Shown one piece after another: positions 56,640 to 64,000 of a stretch of DNA of 64,000 nt (positions are counted from its first letter, which is position 1; every line of letters starts with the position of its first letter). A program made the translations under genes and the position numbers. Location: positions 1 to 64,000 of the forward strand of contig JADNRX010000082.1 of NCBI GenBank assembly GCA_015501595.1. The letters run 5' to 3'. Below the pieces are notes generated by a model. The model did not search any database. It saw only the letters and a program-made list of their open reading frames with translations, and was not told the origin of the DNA. This stretch comes from Hymenopellis radicata. Its lineage: Eukaryota > Basidiomycota > Agaricomycetes > Agaricales > Physalacriaceae.

Positions 56640-56757
56640 CGCGGAAAGTGAGCGTATTCTTCGTGCAGGACGCGACGGTGGCGCCATCTTGCTTCACGAG
56701 CGGCAGCGGCGCGCGCGCAGAGCCTGTTCCGACGTCGCCGCCGATGTAATACCACAT
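56640..56757 (-). pseudogene. Fragment of the FGGY kinase N-terminus
   Basis: YYIGGDVGTGSARA, then LVKQDGATVASCTKNTLTFR, matches the start of the kinase at 45112-47174 (YYIGVDVGTGSARA...) in the same orientation. An extra Pro-Leu is inserted, and the match is lost after the Arg-Asp pair near 56640. No other kinase exon follows. The kinase gene lies on the left of the F-box/NACHT block and this fragment on its right, so the block may have arisen by a duplication that included the kinase 5' end. Confidence 0.75.
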
Positions 56758-56861
56758 TTTCGTGAACGTACGTATGAGAGTAAGTTGTCGAGATTTCCCG
56801 GACGTCTTTCAAGATTTACAAACCAACTCTGGTTACAAACAATTGCAAAAAAAGGAAATCT

Positions 56862-57574
56862 CTAATATACGCCCAAATAATGAGCCAAGTGCGAGACTCT
56901 GCCCGGAGCAGATAAATCAGCTGCGGCGGGATACAAGCCTGGGACATAGGCTGCTCGAAGTGCCGCGATGGCAGCATCGGCCGCGTCACCTTTTCATGTG
57001 TCAGAAAGAGATGCCAATGGATAACTGATGTGAGCTTACCGGAAAGAGTCTCCAGCTCACCGCGAGTCAGAGGAAGGGGCCCTCCGGCGGTGGGAACTAT
57101 TCCAGGGGGATATTTAAGAGGCGCGAGGGTGGACGTCGTCGAGTTGTACAGCCTCATACTTTGCAGTCCCATCCTGCGAGATGAGATAAGAGCGAGAAAA
57201 GTTGAAATGAGGAGGAAAACTGACTCAGGCATGAGTGCGCGGAGGTCAGCGGCAAGTGGATTGAGAATCTCAATGATGTTATTGAGGCCGGTGATTATGG
57301 AGTTGAACCCATCGACATTGGCGCTCTGCACATTATTAAAATGGGTCACGATGACATCCAAATCTTGGTGCGTTTTCTAAGTAGCAAAACGCTAGATGTC
57401 AGCAAACTGTGCGAGAGTTGAGGATGAAACATAGCCCCTACAGGCGCGGTCGACGAAAGCGTAAGAGGGGGTGGGGCGGTGAAGGGGGGAATAGGCTCCA
57501 TTGGAATTTGGAATGAGGATGCCTAGCATGTCGTCGGCTTTATGTACCCCGACCTGTCTCACTGACATTCTCAT
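56862..57574 (-). CDS. Small protein, Mug135-like C-terminus
   Basis: Three introns join MRMSVRQVGVHKADDMLG... (start 57574) to an exon with a helical coiled segment (NVDGFNSIITGLNNIIEILN). A third exon reads MGLQSMRLYNSTTSTLAPLK and then LTRGELETLS, and the last ends VSHLAHYLGVY with stop at 56862. Borders used: GTTTCATC..TACTTAG, GTCAGTTTTCC..CTCGCAG and GTAAGCTCAC..GAAAAG. The coiled segment followed by xRxYNSTxSTLAPL and a final aliphatic-Gly-Tyr end resembles a small fungal family with a Mug135-like C-terminal domain. Function is unknown; the family call is tentative. Confidence 0.5.
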
Positions 57575-57654
57575 TGTGACTCTTGACTCGACAAGGCCTG
57601 CGGGTACGACACTGTCATGACTCTTTTAGCTTCATGTCAGACATTCAGCTCGTA

Positions 57655-59374
57655 TTATACAAGTGTCTGTGCGCTACTCCCATCAATCAACGTCGATACC
57701 GAAATATCCATCCCATCACGTTTGCATTTACCCAGCCTATCCAATGCTTCTTCAAATTGGGCACTGGGGAAATCGAAGTCACGAATCATAACCAACAGTT
57801 TCCGCAATTGACCAGACTGGCGATTGGCTACGGCAGTATTGAACGCCTCGTTCAACCATGGCGTTACATATCCCGGATAACCATATGTGCAGTTCCTTCC
57901 TCTCGCACCCAAATGAATGGTTAACGACTGCAGGTTGGGCAGGACGTCTGGATTCTGAGCAGGATCAAGAACTGCGAGCAGTGCCGGAATGTCGGAAGCA
58001 TCCATATGGCCCCAGCGATTGTATCGAAGCTTCAGCCGTTCAAGTAGTGGCGTAAGCCGAAGAATATCAGTTAATGTGTGCACCTCAGGCTCTGTGATCT
58101 TGAGGCACTTCAAAGGACATCTCGAATGCTGAAGAAATGGCACGATCGGTGCGTACATCTGATTTGGACATTCAGGCCACTCCGTTAGGCCTTCATCGTC
58201 AACATAAGGTAGAGTTTTGATGTCCAATGCCTCCAAACAAGGAAGCTCAACAATATCGAGGAGCCTAGGATCCGAAATTATCAACGAACGAAGGCGATGG
58301 GAAATCAGGGGGACGGGATCATCTGGAACGCGGTGGAAAAAAAAGGAGTGAACAAGGTGGAGCTCGTCCAGCTGTGTACAGTCGAGTAGATAGAGTTGAA
58401 AGCTGGTGACGGGCGCCTGGAGCGTATCATCTATCACATCATCTTCCAGGGCATTACACCAATGCTCTCGTATACACGCTAGTTGTGCAAAGGGGAGAAT
58501 AAACCGATAATAGTCCACGGCGTAGAGCTCTACACACCGAAGTTTGGGTGCAACCTCGAAAGTATCGATAGTCTGAAGCTCCGACATCCGGAGAGCGGCC
58601 GAGAACTCTATTTTGAGAGTCTCCAGTGAGATCAAACGACCCTTCACCGCTTCCAGACTGTCAATTTCCTCTGGTTGAGGAAGAAGGCAAAATGAGCAGT
58701 GCTGCCACCTTTCCGCTACACGCATTAGTGAGCCCAGGAGAAGGTATAACCGGTCATAGAGGAACTCCTCGGACAACTTCGTGGGATCTGCATCGTTCTT
58801 GAAGTAGACATTGAGGGGAAGGTCATTGCTGTGGGAGAGTGCGGCATCGAGCAATGCAGGCGAAGCATATGGATATGCATGTGAAGCACGCGGTTGAAAC
58901 GAATTGCAAACGGCGATATGGGTCCAGACAGTGGCAGAGGCTAGGCGTAGAAAGAACGATGCGTCTCCAGAGACTGCAGACATGGCTGAGGAGCCATGGC
59001 CCATCCAAAATGTCCACAATATTATCGGTTTGCGAGCAGAAAATCTGGAACATTTCTCCCAGAACCTCTGAAGGAAGGCGGCGGAGCGGGGAGAGCGCCC
59101 CGCGACAGTGGTCCACTGTTTCCTGCCATCGGTTTCGCTCCGCCGTCATGCCTAGCATTTCGGCACGAAGCTCTTCTAGACGCGAATCTACGTCCGCCAG
59201 GTTTCCCAACGCCGCAGTAAGGATCTCTTCTTTGACAAACTGTGCATCGGTGTCGGATATCGGGAGGTTGTCGCGCGCGAACCACGTCAATGGCTGGGAA
59301 AGAGAAGGTCTGAGATCGGGGAGAGGAAGGCCGGCGGAGTAAATTCTGCGACCAGCAGAAAGTGGCTCAGCCAT
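57655..59374 (-). pseudogene. F-box protein with coiled coil, 10-bp insertion
   Basis: The start MAEPLSAGRRIYSAG (59374) leads into a coiled coil (AALGNLADVDSRLEELRAEM) and an F-box (LRRLPSEVLGEMFQIFC, then SHVCSLWRRIVLSTPSL). Here the paralogue at 28101-29850 continues SLWIYISLCNS. This copy instead reads into a new frame because about 10 bp (TGCCACTGTC) are inserted near 58940. The correct peptide WTHIAVCNSFQPR resumes in the other frame and stays open to KCKRDGMDISV and the stop at 57655. Apart from this lesion the gene is intact. It may be a very young pseudogene or a sequence error. Confidence 0.6.
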
Positions 59375-59897
59375 TCTATTCGCCTTGTGTACAGTGAGAT
59401 CTTAGTGCCGTCTAAGAGAAACTGATTTACTCACACTGTGTGACGCTCTATAGTGAAAAAAGACGCGTAGGACAGAGGCTTTATAGTAGGAATTAGCAAG
59501 ATTCAACACGTTTGTGAGCGCGACGGTCAAGGCGACGAGACAAAGGTGACAGTGTACCTGCTGTACCTGCCCTAAAGTCATCGATTCTCACGCCCTCGTG
59601 ACATTTCGAACCACGCAAAAGTTCGAGTTGACTCGAAGCTCCGTGTGTTTCTGGTTACATGCTATGTAACAGCTCCCTCAGCCCTATCAGGGCCTTTCTG
59701 CTTTCGGAAGTGGCGCATGAATGGTTCGGCGCGGGACCTCCTGATGACTTGTAATCGTCAAAACGAACTTTTATACACTGTGGCAAGGTCCTGTCCGACG
59801 TGTCGGGTAGTAGACCGCTTCCTTGGGTAGCGAAAAGTCCTCCAACAGTGCATGTGGAGATGAATCATTACGTACTGGTCGATGAAACAGTAATCCG
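59375..59897. other. Intergenic region
   Basis: This holds promoter sequence of the F-box gene, including a stretch around 59540-59600 that resembles 50030-50100 (CCTGCCCTAAAGTCATCGAT). The remainder has no supported gene. Confidence 0.45.
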
Positions 59898-61588
59898 TCA
59901 AAAGGGATATTCACTCTTCACTGTTTCGACTTCAGCACACTGCTCATCTGCCCTCTTATCCAAATACTCCAGCAAAACATCCGCATACAGCCTCTTTCCC
60001 TTATACTCTTGCACATCCTCAGGCCAGCTCCGCACCGCACTCGCCAGGCGCGCGGCCACCCCAGGCTCACTCGCCAACTCCTGTAAATTAAACACATACG
60101 TGCGTATCCCGAATACCACTACGCCAGAAAGCGGCAACCGTCGCAGCGTCTGCCGCTCACTCCGCAACCTGAGGTTCTCCGGCTTGACTACAGGTGTCTC
60201 TGGCGGGTGCGCCCGATTGTCGTCGAAAGCCGTTTCCGGTCCGTTGAGCGTCGTGGACCACGCGAGCTCTTCGGGATCGATGCTGTCCCGATTCGACGCG
60301 GGAACGACTTGTATAGAGTAGTTGTTCCGGATGACAGGCTTATCCACTGCTAGGCGCCGGAAGAAGCGGGTCATCCCGACGTGCAGCTTTTCTCGGTCTA
60401 ATTCATTCCGAGTTAGTCGAGGTGGATTGAGAGAAGACAAGGACTTGCATTGGGGGACACCGCCAGTGTCGTGAATTGCTTCCAAGGAAAGGCCGATCTT
60501 GTCCGTGAGCCTCCATGAACCTGGAGTTAAGGGCTGTGAATACGGTAAGGAAAACGTCAATTATCATTACCTGGTATGCATATGGCGCCGCCTTGGAAAT
60601 AATACAGCCCGTCTGTACCTGAAGTGACATTGCCTCAATAAAGTACTATTTAAACGGAATGGAACGAGTGGCGTACCTTCTACCATCAACGCTATGTCGT
60701 CTTGTGTTCTGAAAAAACAGTTACGCGAGGTGAGAAAGGTTCACAGAGAACATACAGCATAGCAGCCATCTTCATAGCCGACTCGCCTTCACAATGTTCC
60801 ACTGCTCGCAGTTTCGTAGACGCCTTGGCATCTTGCCTGAGAGGAGGCGGTAAAATAAATGTCGCTGCAAGCGGCAGAATTGTGATCCTCTCGATGTTGA
60901 ACTCGGAATCGCGAGTGACCCAGTATACTGATGGGTATCGCTTGTGCAAGAATTCCGACAATTCATGAACCAGCTCTATTGCTAAATATGTTAAGATCAG
61001 TCCAATGCAGCAGAGGTCGTCGACGCATCGCACATACCACCCTGATAAGCAGATTTCACAAGAGGCGGGTTGTCGGGAAGCATGCGAACGACGTCCTGCC
61101 CTCGCGTTTTGATTCGGCGCTCTCGAATTCTGTAATATCGAAGAAACTGACTATCAATCTATCCAGTTCTTGAGTAGGGTTGTCAGCATCACACTCTGCA
61201 ATCGTCACCTCGATCCAACTGTCCCATGGCATTGAGCGTATGCCCATTGTCACACTGAATATCAGACACAGTCATGAAGAGGAAAACCACGAGCTCACTG
61301 GTATTGTCCCCATCGGAAAGGTCGATACGGGACTGGATCGATGTCTGAGAGATCTACCGGGCATGCTTCAAATGCTGGGTAGGCGAATTCATGAGGAGTC
61401 CAGGCTTTCGCATTTCAGGAGACGTGTTTTCTGTCAAATACTATGGACCGACCTCCAGATTGAGAGCGTTCAACATTCGGAAGCGTAGGAGACAGGCTCG
61501 CTTTGAACCGTCTGATCAAGTAGAACGCGACGAGTACGATCGAAGCACAAGCAAGACCAAGCGTTGATTCGAAGTGTGACGAGAGCAT
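59898..61588 (-). CDS. Heme-dependent oxidative N-demethylase-like protein (DUF3445)
   Basis: An N-terminal membrane anchor (LGLACASIVLVAFYLIRRF, start 61588) precedes the family domain. Joined exons give WTPHEFAYPAFEAC, DIDPVPYRPFRWGQY|HVTMGIRSMPWDSWIE, IDSQFLRYYRIRERRI and FILPPPLRQDAKAS. Then follow TQDDIALMVEG, GLYYFQGGAICIPGSWRL, KIGLSLEAIH and GVPQY|REKLHVGMTRFF. The most conserved block, RSERQTLRRLPLSGVVVFGI, is intact, as is the end YADVLLEYLD. At least seven introns are needed. The one between GVPQ and REKL (60398-60448) has a GC donor (T|GCAAGT) and is fixed by the conserved PQY. Members of this family bind heme and demethylate amines; the substrate here is unknown. Confidence 0.82.
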
Positions 61589-62026
61589 CGAGAAGAATTC
61601 GAGATGGCCTAGTAGTGCAATAGGTTAGTAGAGTTGATGGCTGAGATCAGAGAGCCTAATCTAAGATAAGCTTAAGTAGATGACTCGTGAGCTTGACTGT
61701 CACGTGGTGCCCTACACGCTTCCTTCCAGCCGCTACGCGTCTATCAGAGAGTCCTGCAGTTATTTTTTGAAATGAGACAGGCGTTTAGCACTCACACTTC
61801 GTACAACGCCTCTGCCATACCTCAGGCTGTCATGCGTTCCTTAAGATTTCGTGTCCTTTTGAAGTTGTAATCTGGTTCACGTACGAGATTAAAAGACCAA
61901 GGGTCTTTATCATCTCCTATGCGTCAAAGCGGGATAATGCTTCAAGTTCAAGAGGTCCTGTCAGTGGAGTGTAACACCTTGATATGAAGGTCCCCAGCGG
62001 ACAAAAATCATAGATTCGTGACTCAG
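61589..62026. other. Intergenic region, no gene seen
   Basis: This is upstream sequence of the N-demethylase-like gene. No gene, repeat or RNA is recognisable. Confidence 0.45.
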
Positions 62027-62245
62027 CTCAGACTGGCAGCTCAATTCGGAAACCACGTGGTAACTCGTGATTCAACTCGCGATCTCAATTCAACTCGCGA
62101 TCTCGATTCAACTCGCAATCTCGATTCTCAATTCAACTCGCGATACCAACTCAACTCGCTATACCAATTCAACCCGCCGGCCGCCATAGCAATTTAACTC
62201 AAGATACCCATTCAACTCGCAATTCAAGTCGGGAAACCCAACACC
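62027..62245. repeat. Minisatellite with 18-19 bp units
   Basis: About ten diverged units of AATTCAACTCGCGATCTCG follow one another. Variants include ATACCA in place of ATCTCG, and one interrupted unit contains GCCGGCCGCC. The array is noncoding and lies in a gene-poor stretch; unit length varies between 18 and 25 bp. Confidence 0.75.
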
Positions 62246-62455
62246 AACACATAGGTCAGATAGGTTCTTATTGGTAATATAATTCATTGGAGAGTCTTTG
62301 ATACATAACAACTTTGGAGCTCGAATAAGTAAAAACAGGTGCCATCAATCAGTCGAGCCTCTTCAAGACAGTAAGCAAGTCAAGAAACAACAACGGAGAA
62401 GGAGAAGGATACACACTCGATTTGAACAGCCGCCTCAGCCGCCTCCCACATCCTC

Positions 62456-62743
62456 TCAATGCGCATGTTGTGCGTAGACCTGAATAACATCAGACATAGC
62501 TTGGCGCAGTAGAGAAAAGGCATACATTCCCCAACGATATCCCGGCAGAATTGCGCTACCAGGACCTTGTACTGCACTGGGTGGCGGGTTAGGTGCACCT
62601 GCCAGCACTTCAGGTGGCGGGATAGGCGCGGCACTGAGCGCTTCAGGTAGCGGAGTAGTTGCTGTAGCTGGAACTCCTTTTACGGAAGCTAGCTCTTCCC
62701 TTTTTGCAGAGACAAGCGATAACGCAGCAATAGTGGTCGACAT
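62456..62743 (-). CDS. Short Pro/Ala-rich hypothetical protein
   Basis: The frame starts MSTTIAALSLVSAKREELAS at 62743 and reads through two related Pro-rich pieces (IPPPEVLAGAPNPPPSAVQG). It ends in MYAFSLLRQAMSDVIQVYAQ with stop at 62456. Composition is protein-like, but no family is recognised, and the gene could be a fragment. The longer frame beginning at 62830 overlaps a tRNA-like sequence, so I prefer the inner ATG. Confidence 0.35.
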   Translation of the reverse strand: MSTTIAALSLVSAKREELASVKGVPATATTPLPEALSAAPIPPPEVLAGAPNPPPSAVQGPGSAILPGYRWGMYAFSLLRQAMSDVIQVYAQHAH

Positions 62744-62929
62744 TGGGTCGTCAATGGTGGTGGTTGGGGTAAGAAAAAAATCTTGACAGGTGACAGTTAG
62801 TGGAAGCGAACCACAGCAGGATTCGAACATTTGTAGGTAGCAAAAAATCAGGGTCTTTGAACACTTGAGTCCACAAGTAGTATCGAAGCCGCTGGGCTAC
62901 GTACATACATTGAGAATGCTCACCTCCCT

Positions 62930-63560
62930 CTCAATATTCAAAATCACAGTGTCTTGATGCCAAACCCACTGGCTACAGTTTGTGAAGAAGTTCTCTGCAC
63001 ATCAGGCTTATAAGAAGAGGTTTACCGTTTACAGAGCGGAGGAAGGGTCCCACCCAGCTGCACCCCAAACACATGAGACCCGTCGGCTCGATGAACACAA
63101 CTTGGTATTCATGCGTGTAGTCCAGCAGATGTTCCTCGTCAGCTTTGATTGAAAAGTGAAATCACATCGTGCCGGTCTCCATGTCGAGGTTGAAGGACGA
63201 CGGCGCGATAAGCTCTGTGCGCCGGAAACCATACTGCGGCCCGCCGCTTCTGGCACGAATACGGAGGACCAGTCGATGGTGATTGCGACGGCCTGCTCTT
63301 GAGGCAAGCGATGGGTAGGATTGTACAGGGCAGTAGGCGCGGATGATGAACCGAGGAAAAAGGTGTAGGCTTGGGTCCTCAAATCCCTTCACGGCACTAT
63401 GAGGCGTTTGAACACGAATTTCAGAAATTAGAGAGAATACACACGTATTGAATGGCTCCGATGACGCATCAAGGACGGTACTGTTCATGCTGAGAGGAAC
63501 GCGTCCATCATAGATGATCGACGCCGCAACGCTTAACACCAAAGTTGCTGGAAAGAGAAC
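62930..63560 (-). pseudogene. GH131 glucanase fragment, frameshifted
   Basis: Glycoside hydrolase family 131 enzymes cut beta-1,3/1,4/1,6-glucans. Recognisable pieces in order are ATLVLSVAASIIYDGRVPLS, AVKGFEDP after an intron ending CCTCATAG, AYTFFLGSSSAPTALYN, AVAITIDWSSVFVPEA, YGFRRTELIAPSSFNLDMET, FHFSIKADEEHLLDYTHEYQ and VVFIEP. After another intron comes NFFTNCSQWVWHQDTVILN. The pieces lie in different frames (breaks near 63375, 63235 and 63085), and a TGA interrupts GTM*FHFSIK near 63165. The upstream end is joined to a glutathione synthetase fragment, so the promoter and signal sequence start are missing. Confidence 0.65.
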
Positions 63561-63990
63561 ACGGAGGCTCCTTCTCTCTGCGCCTTGAGCACTAGCGCGT
63601 GGTGTTTCTGCAATGCTTTCTGGATACCATCATCCTCATCCAGTCCCCACATCTCCATCAAGCTAGCACGTAATTCCTCTGCTCCGGTGGTGTCGACGAA
63701 CCGCTCGAGAACCCCTGGTTGGGCGAGCACCTGCTGCACCTTCTTGCCCCCAGCGAGCTGAAGAGGGATGGACGGGCACTTGATAGCCTTTGAACGCATA
63801 AGAAGGAAATGCATGTCATAGTTAGATTTTGCCAGATAATCAGTGGGCGTGTAACCGGCGCGATAGTAGATTTCTGTATGCTTGACAGTTAATACAGATG
63901 TTTGTGGGTTCACAGGTGACAGAGGCCGACTGTGCGAGTTGATCAAAAGTTTGTCTTATGACTTTGATAGAGTATCTAGGAGATTGCTTA
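63545..63990 (-). pseudogene. GSH2: Glutathione synthetase fragment, truncated
   Basis: The frame reads TFDQLAQSASV near 63945, then EIYYRAGYTPTDYLAKSNYD, KCPSIPLQLAGGKKVQQVLA, GVLERFVD and VLKAQREG. These are diagnostic of eukaryotic glutathione synthetase (ATP-grasp; second step of glutathione synthesis). The glycine-rich loop that should follow VLKxQREG is replaced by ASVFSFQQLWC and a stop, where the GH131 sequence begins. The N-terminal part lies beyond the window edge or is absent. The copy cannot encode a complete enzyme. Confidence 0.7.
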
Positions 63991-64000
63991 GAACAGGGAG

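Noticed and set aside
62774..62915. Possible tRNA gene on the minus strand
   Set aside because: A-box-like and B-box-like sequences are present, but the T-arm and acceptor arm do not pair and no proper anticodon stem-loop of 5+7 can be drawn. Kept only as a weak SINE-like hint.

Overview
The window reads as nuclear DNA of an agaricomycete (mushroom-forming) basidiomycete. Recognisable genes are broken by many introns of about 45-60 bp with GT...AG ends (one convincing GC...AG case) and CTRAY-like branch sites. The gene set fits this: many F-box proteins, NACHT-type STAND NTPases, MARVEL, MBOAT, FGGY kinase, a heme-dependent oxidative N-demethylase-like protein and a GH131 fragment. No rRNA, convincing tRNA or CRISPR was seen. 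Family calls come from recognising sequence by eye; no database was searched.

Layout. 1-7.7 kb is gene-poor and repeat-like, with diverged tandem repeats, evenly spaced perfect hairpins and exon-like islands that I could not assign. 7.7-9.8 kb is SEC63, apparently lacking its first exon. 9.9-13.5 kb is a tandem trio of F-box-like genes, one intact and two frameshifted. 13.9-14.6 kb is a 701-bp Mutator-like MITE with 184-bp perfect inverted repeats. 15.0-17.1 kb is an unknown protein rich in sumoylation-like motifs. 17.8-19.9 kb holds a Tra2-like SR protein divergent from ribosomal protein eL18.

20.5-22.6 kb is a NACHT STAND gene. It is followed by the NUG1/GNL3-type GTPase, a tiny unannotated gene, an F-box gene, a frameshifted F-box gene, a damaged Fic gene (30.3-31.8 kb), an intact F-box gene (32.6-34.1 kb) and an F-box relic. 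36.2-47.2 kb is ordinary housekeeping: an ALE1-like lysophospholipid acyltransferase, a MARVEL protein, a Ser/Thr-rich single-pass membrane protein and a D-ribulokinase-like FGGY kinase. 48.1-56.1 kb repeats the accessory content in the opposite orientation: two more F-box paralogues, then the second NACHT gene. After it come a FGGY fragment, a small Mug135-like gene, a damaged F-box gene, the N-demethylase-like gene (59.9-61.6 kb), a minisatellite and a chimeric pair of pseudogenes (GSH2 plus GH131) at the right edge.

The main story is birth, conversion and decay of two accessory families. A NACHT gene and an F-box gene are divergently arranged at two loci in inverted orientation. The NACHT copies share about 2.76 kb and then switch to unrelated C-termini, as expected of receptor-like STAND proteins. 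The F-box trio shows a mosaic pattern that looks like gene conversion. Several other copies carry single-base lesions. How these genes act together is inference; the sequence supports a duplicating accessory neighbourhood embedded between conserved single-copy genes.
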